Assembly: GCA_036504815.1 (NCBI GenBank)
Contig: DASXUN010000021.1
Coordinates: 310,001-374,000, forward strand
DNA length: 64,000 nt
Direction of reading: 5' to 3'
Origin: Gemmatimonadaceae bacterium
GTDB lineage: Bacteria; Gemmatimonadota; Gemmatimonadetes; Gemmatimonadales; Gemmatimonadaceae
This document shows positions 43,038 to 52,079 of the stretch, one piece after another. The notes below the pieces were generated by a model. It was not told the DNA's origin. It did not search any database and worked only from the letters and a program-made list of their open reading frames with translations. The translations under genes were made by a program, and so were the position numbers. The first letter of the stretch is position 1. Each line of letters starts with the position of its first letter.

Positions 43038-43931
43038 CTACGGACGTTCAGGTGGCGGGGACTCGCTCACCGGCAGGTCGGTACGCAGGCGCTGCACGAA
43101 CGCCCCGGCATGTCCCCAGAAATGCGCGCTGTCATTCAGGAATGCGCGCATATGCCCGCCCTTGAGTTCCACCCACTCCTTGGGGGCGCTGGCCGCCGCG
43201 AACAGGCGCTGACCGTGCGCGTAGGGGACGATGCGGTCGTCGCTCGCGTGCATGATCAGCTTGGGCACGGCGACGCGGGCGATCTTGTCGAGATTGTCGA
43301 AGCGCTGCGACGCGATCAGGCGCACGGGAAACCACGGATACATCGCGGCGCCGATGTCGGGCGCGGACGTGAAGGCCCCTTCGATGATCAGGCCGCCCGC
43401 CTGCACGTGCAGGGCCAGTTCGGTGGCGACGCCGGATCCCAACGAATGCCCGTAGATGATGATGCGTGCCGCCGGAATGCCGCGCGTGACGCGCAGCCAG
43501 TCGTACGCGGCGCGGGCATCCGCGTACGTCCCCTGCTCGTCGGGCGCGCGCGATTCGCTCTCGCCAAAGCCGCGGTAATCGATGGCCAGGATGTTGAGGC
43601 CCAGCGCATGCCACCGCTTGTAGAACTGGGGAAGCACCGACGACGTGACGTTGCCGGCATTGCCGTGCAGGTAGAGCAGCCACTGGGCCGCCGTGTCCGT
43701 GGCGGGAATGACGAGGCCCGTGATCTTTGCGCCGTCGCCGCTCGTCAGCGTCAATCGGTTCGATACGAGGCCGAGCGAATCGGGGAGCGGCAGCACCGTG
43801 CGCCCGCCAAATGCCTCGGGCTGGAAGACCATGCGCTTCTCGTTCGCCATCAGGTACACGATCGGCGTGGTGTAGCCCACGCCGGCGAGCACGGCGACCG
43901 CAACGACGCCGCGGCGCACGGCCCTGGTCAT
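43038..43931 (-). CDS. Alpha/beta hydrolase, membrane-anchored
   Basis: A 297-residue hydrolase with an N-terminal helix (VVAVAVLAGVGYTTPIVYLM) and the alpha/beta fold: WLLYLHGNAGN (oxyanion), nucleophile elbow GHSLGSG (Ser), HASDDRIVPY (Asp) and KGGHMRAF (His). It resembles the Bem46/FrsA-like esterases (ABHD13 group). Two starts are possible: GTG 43934 or ATG 43931; the stop of the TlpA gene overlaps both. Follows TlpA and CcdA, suggesting one operon. Confidence 0.85.
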   Translation of the reverse strand: MTRAVRRGVVAVAVLAGVGYTTPIVYLMANEKRMVFQPEAFGGRTVLPLPDSLGLVSNRLTLTSGDGAKITGLVIPATDTAAQWLLYLHGNAGNVTSSVLPQFYKRWHALGLNILAIDYRGFGESESRAPDEQGTYADARAAYDWLRVTRGIPAARIIIYGHSLGSGVATELALHVQAGGLIIEGAFTSAPDIGAAMYPWFPVRLIASQRFDNLDKIARVAVPKLIMHASDDRIVPYAHGQRLFAAASAPKEWVELKGGHMRAFLNDSAHFWGHAGAFVQRLRTDLPVSESPPPERP

Positions 43932-44443
43932 CACATCGCCTTCTTGATGGCCGCGTCGAGATCCTGTTGCGCACCGAGCCCGGTGTAGACCACCACCCCC
44001 GCCTTGTTCACGACGACCACGAAGCCGGTGGCCGGCACTTCATACGCGTCCACCGCCTTGCCGCGCCGGTCGAAGAAGTGGGTCATCCTGGGCGAGTGCT
44101 TTGCGGCAAACGCCTGCACCGCACGCGGGCTCTGGTTCACGCTCACCGCGACGCCCACGAACGTGACCTTGCCGGCGTACTTCTGCTGTGCGGCCTGCAT
44201 TGCCGGCTCCATCGCCTTGCAGGTGGGGCACCATGTGGCCCAGAACTGGATGAGCACGGGACCCTTGCCGAGCACGGAGGAGAGATCCGCCGCCTGCCCG
44301 CTGAGCGTCTCAACCGCGGCGGCGGGCGCCTTGGAGCCCACCTCAATGCCGCTATCCTGTGCCCGTGCCTGTGCCCCCGGCGCGAGGAGCGCAACAATCG
44401 CCGCCATCACCAATCCCCACCGCGCCCCGTAGTTCAAAACCAT
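43931..44443 (-). CDS. TlpA-like periplasmic thioredoxin
   Basis: A 170-residue thioredoxin-fold protein with a signal peptide (LVMAAIVALLAPGAQARAQ) and active site FWATWCPTCKAM. It would reduce disulfides in the periplasm with electrons supplied by the CcdA-like protein upstream (10-base overlap). Codons for the signal-peptide end contain a copy of the dispersed CCTGTGCCCGTGCC repeat, so the AQARAQ region looks repeat-derived. Confidence 0.9.
   Translation of the reverse strand: MVLNYGARWGLVMAAIVALLAPGAQARAQDSGIEVGSKAPAAAVETLSGQAADLSSVLGKGPVLIQFWATWCPTCKAMEPAMQAAQQKYAGKVTFVGVAVSVNQSPRAVQAFAAKHSPRMTHFFDRRGKAVDAYEVPATGFVVVVNKAGVVVYTGLGAQQDLDAAIKKAM
44356..44378. repeat. GGGCAC-type repeat inside the TlpA signal-peptide coding sequence
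   Basis: CCTGTGCCCGTGCCTGTGCC, the same 14-base core (CCTGTGCCCGTGCC) as in the CcdA gene at 44995-45008, and complementary to the GGGCACG tracts at 12281 and 45164. Confidence 0.7.
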
Positions 44444-45147
44444 CCCTGACCTGCCTTGATGAGGTAGTACTCGGCCGCACCGATCATCGCGAAAGCGAAG
44501 AGCCGCTTGACCCAGAGCATCCATGCGCCAGCGCGCGGCAGTCGGCTGACCGAGCCGCTGAAGAGGCCGACGATGACGAGCAGGGTGCACATGCCGAGCG
44601 AGAACGCGAACAGATAGGTAAACCCCAGGGCCGCGGACTTCGTTCGCGACACCCAGGTGAGGACCGCGGCCATCACCGGGGCAGAGCACGGCGCCGCCAC
44701 GAGCCCTGAGGCGGCGCCCATCAGGAAGGCCCCGCCGACACGACCGCTCTCCCCCACCGTGGCGGACCTGGCCGTGACGGCGGCCGGCAGGCGGACGGGA
44801 ATGACGTCGAGCATCGCCAACGCGGCGAGCAGGAGCAGGTTGGCCATTCCGAAGAGGAGCCAGGGGTTGGCACTGACCGACCCAAACAGCGTCCCCGAAA
44901 GTCCCGCGAGCAATCCGAGGAGCGAATAGACCAGCGCGAGACCGATAACGTACGACAGGGTGAGGAGGACGACCCGCTTTCGACCGTTCTCCGTGCCTGT
45001 GCCCGTGCCGCCGACGATCGCGGCGGTAATGGGAATCATCGGGTAGATGCACGGCGTGAGGCTGGTCAGCACCCCGGCGGCAAAGAGCACCGGAATGGCG
45101 GTAACGGGGCTCTGGGAGAGGCGATCGGCGATGCCGGAGAAGTCCAC
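44434..45147 (-). CDS. CcdA/DsbD-like thiol-reducing membrane protein
   Basis: A 237-residue six-helix protein of the DsbD transmembrane-domain type. The two helix cysteines that shuttle electrons are visible in LTSLTPCIYPMIPITAA and GLVAAPCSAPVMAAV. It carries reducing power from cytosolic thioredoxin to the TlpA-like protein next to it. A loop after the first helix reads GGTGTGTEN, encoded by a dispersed GGGCAC repeat. First gene of the operon; start ATG 45147. Confidence 0.9.
   Translation of the reverse strand: MDFSGIADRLSQSPVTAIPVLFAAGVLTSLTPCIYPMIPITAAIVGGTGTGTENGRKRVVLLTLSYVIGLALVYSLLGLLAGLSGTLFGSVSANPWLLFGMANLLLLAALAMLDVIPVRLPAAVTARSATVGESGRVGGAFLMGAASGLVAAPCSAPVMAAVLTWVSRTKSAALGFTYLFAFSLGMCTLLVIVGLFSGSVSRLPRAGAWMLWVKRLFAFAMIGAAEYYLIKAGQGWF
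44991..45010. repeat. GGGCAC-type repeat inside the CcdA-like coding sequence
   Basis: CCGTGCCTGTGCCCGTGCCG encodes the GTGTGTE loop. Same repeat family as at 44356 and 45164. Confidence 0.7.
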
Positions 45148-45163
45148 GGTGCGGACGGAAGAA

Positions 45164-45215
45164 GTGTGTGGTGCAGGGGCACGGGCACAGTGAGGTGCAA
45201 AGTGCAGGGAACGAC
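45164..45215. repeat. G-rich GTGCAGGGGCACGGGCAC tract in a divergent gap
   Basis: The sequence GTGTGGTGCAGGGGCACGGG and the following GCACAGTGAGGTGC match the tract at 12304-12340 over about 35 bases with few changes. Lies upstream of the CcdA-like gene and of ettA. Confidence 0.75.
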
Positions 45216-45313
45216 CCCTCCCCGTACGGTAGCTTCGTTGGGTGACGTTTGGCGAGCGGGGGTGGGTTATTCTTCATGATTACCCCCGCACCCCCTTTAG
45301 CGAGCGTTCGACC

Positions 45314-46987
45314 GTGGCCCCACAGTTCATCTATGTAATGAAAGGACTGCGCAAGGTGGTTCCCCCACAGCGCATCATCCTCGACGATATCTGGCTGTCG
45401 TTCTACCCCGGCGCGAAGATCGGCGTCATCGGCCCCAATGGTTCCGGCAAGTCGTCGCTGCTGAAGATCATGGCCGGCCTCGACAACGAGTTTCAGGGCG
45501 AGGCGTGGCCGCACAAGGGGACGAAGATCGGCTACCTGCCGCAGGAACCGCAGCTCGACGAGACGCTCGACGTGCGCGGCAATGTCGAACTGGCCCTCCA
45601 GGAACAGCGCGCCAAGCTCGACCGGTTCAATGCCATCGCCATGGAGTTCGCGGAACCCATGGACGACGACAAGATGAACGCGCTGCTCGACGAGCAGGGG
45701 AAGCTGCAGGAATACATCGACCACCACGACCTGTGGAACCTCGACAACAAGATCGAGGTGGCCATGGACGCGCTGCGCCTGCCGCCTCCGGATGCCGATG
45801 TGAAGGTGCTGTCCGGCGGCGAGAAGCGCCGTGTGGCGCTCTGCCGCATCCTGCTGGAAGAGCCCGACATGCTGCTGCTCGACGAACCCACCAACCACCT
45901 GGACGCCGAGTCGGTGGCGTGGCTGGAGCATCACCTCGAGCGCTTCCCCGGGACGGTGGTGGCCATCACGCACGACCGCTACTTCCTGGACAACGTGGCC
46001 AAGTGGATTCTCGAGCTCGACCGCGGCCGCGGCGTGCCGTACGAGGGGAACTACAGCGGCTGGCTGGAACAGAAGCGCGCCCGCCTGGCGATCGAGGAGA
46101 AGCAGGCCGGACAGCGACAGAAGACGCTCGAGAAGGAACTCGAGTGGGTGCGCATGTCGCCCAAGGCGCGGCAGGCCAAGAACAAGGCGCGCCTGCAGAA
46201 CTACGAAGAGATGTTGAGCGAGGCGCAGCAGGAAAAAATCACGCAGAACGAAATTGTCATTCCGCCGGCGCCGCGGTTGGGCAACGACGTGGTGATCGCC
46301 AAGAAGCTCAAGAAGGGATACGGCGACAAGCTGCTCTTCGAGGATTTGTCGTTTGACCTGCCGCGCGCGGGCATCGTGGGGATCATCGGGCCCAACGGCG
46401 CCGGCAAGACGACGTTGTTCCGGATGGTCAACGCCGTTGAGAAGCCTGATGCGGGCGAGCTGAAGATTGGTGAGACCGTCCAGATCTCGTATCAGGATCA
46501 GGACCGCACTCTCGAAGGCAAGCGTACCGTCTGGGACGAGATGACCGGCGGCCGCGAGATGCTCCAAGTGGGCAAGAAGGAGATCAACTCACGCGGCTAC
46601 TGCTCGGCGTTCGGCTTCAAGGGGGCCGACCAGCAGAAGCTCGTGGCCAACCTTTCCGGCGGCGAACGGAACCGCCTGCACCTCGCCAAGACGCTGATGC
46701 AGGGCGGCAACCTGCTGCTGCTCGACGAACCCACCAACGATCTCGACGTCGACACGCTGCGCGCGCTGGAAGAGGCGGTGCTCGACTTCAGTGGCTGCGC
46801 GGTGATCATCTCACACGATCGCTGGTTCCTGGATCGTGTGGCGACGCACATCCTCGCCTTCGAGGGTGAGTCGGAGGCCGTCTGGTTCGAGGGGAACTTC
46901 CAGGCGTACATCGAGGACCTGAAGAAGCGGAAGGGTCCCGACGCCGACCAGCCGCACCGGATCAAGTACAAGAAGCTGGTGCGGTAG
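45314..46987 (+). CDS. ettA: Energy-dependent translational throttle protein EttA (ABC-F)
   Basis: A 557-residue soluble ABC-F ATPase that binds the ribosomal E site. Two ABC domains: Walker A GPNGSGKSS and GPNGAGKTT, signatures LSGGEKRR and LSGGERNR, Walker B LLLLDEPTNHLD and LLLLDEPTNDLD. The N-terminus APQFIYVMKGLRKVVPP is the EttA hallmark, and length equals E. coli EttA (555). GTG at 45314 gives this N-terminus; the longer frame from 45242 is not conserved in EttA. Ends at a strong terminator. Confidence 0.95.
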   Translation: MAPQFIYVMKGLRKVVPPQRIILDDIWLSFYPGAKIGVIGPNGSGKSSLLKIMAGLDNEFQGEAWPHKGTKIGYLPQEPQLDETLDVRGNVELALQEQRAKLDRFNAIAMEFAEPMDDDKMNALLDEQGKLQEYIDHHDLWNLDNKIEVAMDALRLPPPDADVKVLSGGEKRRVALCRILLEEPDMLLLDEPTNHLDAESVAWLEHHLERFPGTVVAITHDRYFLDNVAKWILELDRGRGVPYEGNYSGWLEQKRARLAIEEKQAGQRQKTLEKELEWVRMSPKARQAKNKARLQNYEEMLSEAQQEKITQNEIVIPPAPRLGNDVVIAKKLKKGYGDKLLFEDLSFDLPRAGIVGIIGPNGAGKTTLFRMVNAVEKPDAGELKIGETVQISYQDQDRTLEGKRTVWDEMTGGREMLQVGKKEINSRGYCSAFGFKGADQQKLVANLSGGERNRLHLAKTLMQGGNLLLLDEPTNDLDVDTLRALEEAVLDFSGCAVIISHDRWFLDRVATHILAFEGESEAVWFEGNFQAYIEDLKKRKGPDADQPHRIKYKKLVR

Positions 46988-47008
46988 GCCGCCGGCAACG
47001 GAAATGTC

Positions 47009-47040
47009 CGTGGTGGCAATGCCTGTGCATTGCCACCACG
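47009..47040. terminator. Perfect hairpin terminator after ettA
   Basis: CGTGGTGGCAATGC-CTGT-GCATTGCCACCACG, a 14-base perfect stem with a 4-base loop between convergent stops. Confidence 0.92.
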
Positions 47041-47050
47041 ACAATGCGCG

Positions 47051-47608
47051 CTACTTCGCCAACCCCATCTGCCTCATGAAGTCCTGGCTGTCCCAGAACA
47101 GCCACTCATGATCCATGCGACCGTTGGCACCCCAGTGGCCGATGGTCGCCATGCTGATGGCGAAGCGCTTGCCGGTGGGCTGAATGAACTTGCCGTCGCC
47201 AATGGGCATCGGCTTGCTGAACGTACCAGTCATCACGCCCGTGGCGGTGGTCCAGCTGCCTGAGCCGAATCGGATCGGGTGCACCTTGATCGTGATGTCC
47301 GGCGCGTAGACGAACATCTCCTTCAGGTCCGCCGTATGCTTGGTGAGGCCCACCGTCTCATGACCGTCAGGCCAGGTGACGACGATGTTCTGGTCATGGC
47401 TTTCGCCAAGACGGTCCCACTTCTGGCCGCTGAACACGTCAAAATCAAGGACGTCGAACACCTTGAGATGCCGTTCAACCGCGGGAGCCTGCTTTTCATG
47501 TGGGGGCGCCGGATGCCCGGGCTTCTCGGCGGGAGTCTGGGCGTGGATGGTCGCCGCGGCGAAGATCGCGCCGGTGGCCGTGATGAAACGGCGGATGGAA
47601 CCGGTCAT
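47051..47608 (-). CDS. Exported SnoaL-like polyketide-cyclase-fold protein
   Basis: A 185-residue protein with a signal peptide (FITATGAIFAAATIHAQ) and a SnoaL/ester-cyclase-type domain (VFDVLDFDVFSGQKWDRLGESHDQNIVVTWPDGHETVG... HWGANGRMDHEWLFWDSQDFMRQMGL). Members often act on small cyclic substrates, but most exported ones are uncharacterised. A good AGGAG lies eight bases before the ATG. A TTAGTACTAA palindrome lies about 80 bases upstream and may be an operator. Confidence 0.8.
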   Translation of the reverse strand: MTGSIRRFITATGAIFAAATIHAQTPAEKPGHPAPPHEKQAPAVERHLKVFDVLDFDVFSGQKWDRLGESHDQNIVVTWPDGHETVGLTKHTADLKEMFVYAPDITIKVHPIRFGSGSWTTATGVMTGTFSKPMPIGDGKFIQPTGKRFAISMATIGHWGANGRMDHEWLFWDSQDFMRQMGLAK

Positions 47609-47680
47609 TGGGGGGCTCCTTGGTCTGGTACGGGACGTGCGGCGCGGTGGGGGAGCAGCAGCTCTCGCTGGCCGTGATAA

Positions 47681-47695
47681 TTAGTTTAGTACTAA
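47681..47695. promoter_or_regulatory. TTAGTACTAA palindrome, possible operator
   Basis: TTAGTACTAA (47686-47695) is a perfect 10-base palindrome, preceded by another TTAGT at 47681. The AT-rich surroundings contrast with the local GC, and it lies upstream of the SnoaL-like gene. It resembles the half-sites of the two TTAGTA-n9-TACTAA elements elsewhere in the window. The regulator is unknown. Confidence 0.5.
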
Positions 47696-47724
47696 GATAA
47701 TATTCCGCAAGGGGTCCCGGGCGC

Positions 47725-48648
47725 TCACCGCACGAATTCCACCGCCCGCTTCTCCCGCTCGTCCACGCTCAGCGTGAAGACGTCCGGTCGCGCGTAGTGG
47801 CCGACGACGTCGAAGTCGAAGCGTGCGCCGGCAATCTGGGCGGTGTCGATGGACGCCGTGAGCAGTCCCGTCTGGTTGAGGAGCGGGCCCGCCAGCACGT
47901 CTCCCAGCGGGCCGACGATCACGGAACCGCCGCGAATCAACGGGCGATCGGCCTCCCAGCCGGGAACGAGGACGCCGAGGGCCTTCGGTGATGGCTGCAC
48001 CTGACAGGCGCTGACGACGAAGCACCGCCCCTCGTGGGCGATGTGCCGCATCGAGCATTGCCAGATGTCGCGTTCGTCCACCGTGGGTGCGCACCAGATC
48101 TCCACGCCCTTCGCGTACATCGTGGTGCGCATCAGCGGCATGTGGTTCTCCCAGCAGATGGCGGCGCCGAGGCGCCCTGCGGGAGAATCGACGACGGGGA
48201 GCGTGGAACCATCGCCCTGTCCCCAGATCAACCGTTCGGTGCCGGTCGGCATGAGCTTGCGATGCTTGGCCGCCAGGCCACGCACCGCATCAAAGAACAG
48301 GGCGGTGCAGTAGAGCGTACTGCCGTCGCGCTCGATGACGCCGACCACGATGCTCGCACCAGTGCGCTGCGACAGATCAGCCAGCGCCGCCGTCTCCGGC
48401 CCGGGCACGTCGATGGCGTTGCCATAATAGTGCGCGAACGCGTCCCGGCCCTCCGGCAATCGGTATCCCAAATGGGTGCCGAAGAGTTCTCCTTTCGGAT
48501 AGCCGCCGAGCAGTGCCTCGGGCATGACGACCAGTCGAGCACCGACGGCCGTGATCTCGCGCTCGAACGACAGGATGCGGGAAAGGGTCTCGCTCATTCC
48601 GCCGGCAGCGGAGCCGACCTGAAGCGCGGCGATTACGGACTGTGGCAT
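47725..48648 (-). CDS. Nitrilase-superfamily carbon-nitrogen hydrolase
   Basis: A 307-residue enzyme with the nitrilase catalytic triad: Glu in [13 protein letters not shown], Lys in [20 protein letters not shown] and Cys in [14 protein letters not shown]. The last two sequences match true (branch 1) nitrilases, which turn nitriles into acids plus ammonia, rather than amidases. Cytosolic; ATG 48648. Sixty bases downstream of the arginase on the same strand, so it may be co-transcribed. Confidence 0.9.
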   Translation of the reverse strand: MPQSVIAALQVGSAAGGMSETLSRILSFEREITAVGARLVVMPEALLGGYPKGELFGTHLGYRLPEGRDAFAHYYGNAIDVPGPETAALADLSQRTGASIVVGVIERDGSTLYCTALFFDAVRGLAAKHRKLMPTGTERLIWGQGDGSTLPVVDSPAGRLGAAICWENHMPLMRTTMYAKGVEIWCAPTVDERDIWQCSMRHIAHEGRCFVVSACQVQPSPKALGVLVPGWEADRPLIRGGSVIVGPLGDVLAGPLLNQTGLLTASIDTAQIAGARFDFDVVGHYARPDVFTLSVDEREKRAVEFVR

Positions 48649-48707
48649 GGCGGTGGCCTGAAAGGTGGCGGCTGACGGCGGAAGTCATGCGATGGTTCCG
48701 AATCTCG

Positions 48708-49610
48708 CTACAAGATCCGCTCGCCGAGCGCGCTTGCGATGAGTCCCACGGCGAGTTCGGCGGTGCGGTTGGCGACGTCGAGAATCGGGTTGACCTCCAC
48801 GAGGTCAAGCCCGACGAGCAGCCCCGAATCGGCGACCATTTCCATCACCAGGTGTCCTTCGCGCCACGAGAAGCCGCCCGACACCGGCGTGCCGACGCCC
48901 GGCGCATGCACGGGATCCTGCACGTCCACATCGTACGACACCCACAGTCCGCCCGTGCCGATGCTGGCGAAGACGAGCGCCTCTTCCATCACGTCCGACA
49001 AGCCGCGCCGGTCGACGTCGTGCATGGTGAAGACGTGCACGCCGTAGGAACGGAGGTGTGCCCGTTCACCGGGATCGAGATCGCGGATGCCCACGAGGAC
49101 GGTATGCTCGGCGAGCACCGCCGCCCCGGTCGTGAAGTGAAGGCGTGGGTCACCGTGCCCGAGCAGATGCGCCACCGGCATGCCGTGCACATTTCCCGAC
49201 AGGCTCGTTTCGGGCGTGTTGATGTCACCGTGCGCATCCACCCACACGAGTCCCAGGCGCTCGCCGCGCGCGTGCAACGCACGCGACGCACCGGCCACCG
49301 ACCCGGTCGCCAGCGAATGATCGCCGCCGAGGACGACCGGGAAGTGGCGTTCCTGAACGGAAGCTTCCACACGCGATGCCAGGTCGCCGCAGATGGCGGC
49401 GATGGTTGGCAGGAAGTCCGCGCCCCGGGCATCGGGGGGAAAGGTGCCGCGGTCGGGCACCGGCAGGTTCCCGTGGTCGCGCACATCGTGACCAAGGACC
49501 GCCAGCGCGTTGCGCAGTCCGGCGGCGCGTACCGCATACGGTCCCATGTCAACGCCACGGCGGCTGGCACCGAGGTCGAGGGGAACGCCCATCAGGTCGA
49601 TCAAGGTCAT
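48708..49610 (-). CDS. Arginase (ureohydrolase family)
   Basis: A 300-residue binuclear manganese enzyme converting arginine to ornithine and urea. Motifs: [38 protein letters not shown] (Asp-x-His-x-Asp ligands and substrate loop) and the C-terminal [25 protein letters not shown]. The SGNVHGMP loop indicates arginase rather than agmatinase. ATG at 49610; the leader is a GTGCAGGG repeat without a clear ribosome site. Confidence 0.93.
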   Translation of the reverse strand: MTLIDLMGVPLDLGASRRGVDMGPYAVRAAGLRNALAVLGHDVRDHGNLPVPDRGTFPPDARGADFLPTIAAICGDLASRVEASVQERHFPVVLGGDHSLATGSVAGASRALHARGERLGLVWVDAHGDINTPETSLSGNVHGMPVAHLLGHGDPRLHFTTGAAVLAEHTVLVGIRDLDPGERAHLRSYGVHVFTMHDVDRRGLSDVMEEALVFASIGTGGLWVSYDVDVQDPVHAPGVGTPVSGGFSWREGHLVMEMVADSGLLVGLDLVEVNPILDVANRTAELAVGLIASALGERIL

Positions 49611-49718
49611 GAGTGCAGGGTGCAGGGAACAGGGGGCATATGAATTGATCCCGGGGGTTCCCCGGCTGGCAAGCGGCCGCCGGTGCGCGAAGATGCGCGT
49701 CCCGTGCATGGCGATGCG

Positions 49719-49743
49719 CGGGACACTCGGTCAGGGTGTCCCG
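49719..49743. terminator. Hairpin between DUF5916 gene and arginase
   Basis: GGGACAC pairs with GTGTCCC across a 10-base loop, downstream (minus strand) of the DUF5916 gene stop at 49758. Other overlapping inverted repeats lie at 49698-49724. Confidence 0.5.
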
Positions 49744-49757
49744 CCCGATATGCAGCG

Positions 49758-52016
49758 CTACTGTCCCGTGCCGAACTGCCGCGTGAACTTCACCGTCAGC
49801 GACCGCGCCATTGGACGCTGCCAGTTGAAGAAGCTGTCCGCCTGCTCCCCGTCATTGAGCACGATGAACAACCCCGTGGCGGCGGTGTTCAGCCAGCCAA
49901 ACCGCACATTGGTCGTCCACGCCGAGGCCTGATCGTTGAACTGTGCCAGCGACTGCACGAACACGTGCGGCGTGAAGAAGTACGCGACACGCGCGCCGAT
50001 GATCGACTTGATGAAATGCCCCTGGTCGAGCGTGACGTCATTGTAGTCGAGGAGCAGCGACGAGGTGATGGACGCGCCGCGCCGGTACGTGACGGTCATC
50101 GTGCCGCCGGAGCGGGTCCCGTTGTAGAACCCGGCAAAGTCGCCGCGCAGGACCATCGACAGCGGGGCCGCGGCGTTCGTTTCCCAGTCGAGGCCGATGT
50201 TGGTGTAGTCGTAGCTCCCGACGGGAAGCGTGACGCCCTTGGCGATCTGGAACGGCCGCTGCAGCCCCTCGTGGTACAGGTTGACTTCGGGGCCGAAACG
50301 TCCGCCATTCTTGAACGACACCTCACTGACGTCGATATGCAACTGTCCCGACTGGTGAAAGCCGTCGAATCCGTAGTACTCGCGGTACGTCACGTGCGGA
50401 TTCCACTCGCGCACATGCCGCCAGCTCTCACGGCGCACCATGCGCATGACCTGCACTTCACGGAAGGTGTACCCGGGGGTGCGGCTGACGAATCCAACTT
50501 CGGGGTTGAAGTCGGCGCCAACGCGCAGGAAGCGGGCGCTGCCGTTCCAATTGCGGGTCAGGTAGACCGCGCGGGCACTGCCCGAGTAATCGTCACCCGA
50601 GCGTCCGGGCGTCTCCGTCTTCGCCGCCCAGGCATCAATGGTCCAGGCGTCGCCGAGGCCAAGGCGGCCATCCACGCCGAAGGTGCGGTTCACGTCTTCC
50701 GGTAGGGCGGGGCAGCCGGTGCACATCGGTCCCACGCGGTCCCCAAGACCAAGGCGCTGGACGCCGATGACACCCACGCGCGAGCGACGACCGACCTCCT
50801 TGATGGCCCGCGCCACGGAGAACGACTGCGCGCTCTGCACGCCCTTATGCTCGGCCGTGAAGATCTGCATGAGGCCCACGGTCATGCCGCCCACGCGTCC
50901 CGTCAGCCGGCCGCCCCCGCGGATCTTCACGGGCTGGCCCAGCGAATCGATGCCGATGCGCCGCGTGAAGAACAGGTCCACGGCCTGTGGCGTTCCGGCC
51001 GCAAACGTCCCCGCGTTCTCGAGGAAGAAGGGACGCTTTTCCGGGAAGAAGAGCGGGAATCGGGTCAGGTTGGTGCGCTGCTCGTCCACCTCGACCTGCG
51101 CGAAGTCGGTGTTGACGGTGAGATCGAGGGTGAGACTGGGCGTCAGGCCGTACTTCGCATCCACGCCCACCTGCCCGGAGGTCACGGGATCGGTACTCGT
51201 GGCGAAGTTGCGGGTGACGGCGCTGAGGATGTACGGCGTGATCGTGGCCACGCGTCGCACCGGAACCTGCAGGCCGGTGAGCGTGCCGCCCTGCGACATG
51301 CGGTACAGGTTGAACTGGCGCGAGATGGGCGACCAGAAGGCTTCCTCGTTGCGGCGGCGGATCATGCGCACGAGGTTGAGTCCCCATTCCTGTTTGGCGC
51401 CCCCGCCATAGCGGAGCGTCGAGAAGGGAATGCGGAACTCGGCATACCACCCCGCCGAGTCGCGGGAGGTCATCACCTTCCAGGAGCCGTCCCAGTTCAG
51501 GTTGAAGCCGCCGAGCGCCCCCGACTGCGCCCGGTTCTGGCCCGTCATGGTGACGCCACCACCTTCGCCTTCGCGGATGATCTGGCCGTCGTACTCCACA
51601 CCAGCCGGCGTGGTGGCGAAGAGGAAGCCGTTCTGCCGGTCCTTGTAGGTGTCGAGCAGGATGCCGAAGTAGTCGCTGTTGGTCAGCGTGACGTCGCGGA
51701 TCTTCTCGCCAGCCACGATCGCGGACGCATCGCGGTCGTACATCCAGGCGCCGATGTAGAGCGCTTCGCCGTCGGTGAGCAGCCGCACTTCGGTGCGTTC
51801 ACTGACGGTGGTTCCTTCGTGGGGTTCGCGCTGAACGAAGCCGGAGAGAACGGCGGCGCCCCGCCAGGCGTCATCGTTCAGACGGCCGTCGATGACCGGC
51901 GGCTTGCTGATGGCGGTGGCCGTGCCGGTGCGAACGGACGGACCCTGCGCCGACAGCACGAGGGGAAGCGAGGCGAGCGCCAGCGACAGCGTGCGCGACA
52001 GAGGAAAGCGCGTCAT
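49758..52016 (-). CDS. DUF5916 outer-membrane protein with CBM9-like N-terminal domain
   Basis: A 752-residue exported protein (signal ending VLSAQ). Residues about 35-225 form a CBM9-like beta-sandwich (PPVIDGRLNDDAWRGAAVL, TEVRLLTDGEALYIGAWMYD) and the rest is the DUF5916 beta-barrel-like domain (LNLVRMIRRRNEEAFW, RFPLFFPEKRPFFLENAGTF, a very characteristic signature). The family is common in Bacteroidota and Gemmatimonadota and of unknown function. ATG 52016; the gene stands alone. Confidence 0.93.
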   Translation of the reverse strand: MTRFPLSRTLSLALASLPLVLSAQGPSVRTGTATAISKPPVIDGRLNDDAWRGAAVLSGFVQREPHEGTTVSERTEVRLLTDGEALYIGAWMYDRDASAIVAGEKIRDVTLTNSDYFGILLDTYKDRQNGFLFATTPAGVEYDGQIIREGEGGGVTMTGQNRAQSGALGGFNLNWDGSWKVMTSRDSAGWYAEFRIPFSTLRYGGGAKQEWGLNLVRMIRRRNEEAFWSPISRQFNLYRMSQGGTLTGLQVPVRRVATITPYILSAVTRNFATSTDPVTSGQVGVDAKYGLTPSLTLDLTVNTDFAQVEVDEQRTNLTRFPLFFPEKRPFFLENAGTFAAGTPQAVDLFFTRRIGIDSLGQPVKIRGGGRLTGRVGGMTVGLMQIFTAEHKGVQSAQSFSVARAIKEVGRRSRVGVIGVQRLGLGDRVGPMCTGCPALPEDVNRTFGVDGRLGLGDAWTIDAWAAKTETPGRSGDDYSGSARAVYLTRNWNGSARFLRVGADFNPEVGFVSRTPGYTFREVQVMRMVRRESWRHVREWNPHVTYREYYGFDGFHQSGQLHIDVSEVSFKNGGRFGPEVNLYHEGLQRPFQIAKGVTLPVGSYDYTNIGLDWETNAAAPLSMVLRGDFAGFYNGTRSGGTMTVTYRRGASITSSLLLDYNDVTLDQGHFIKSIIGARVAYFFTPHVFVQSLAQFNDQASAWTTNVRFGWLNTAATGLFIVLNDGEQADSFFNWQRPMARSLTVKFTRQFGTGQ

Positions 52017-52079
52017 GAGCTTGCGGGGTGGGGAGAACGCAACGCGGGCCCGGCATCAACCGGGCCCGCGCGAAATCTA

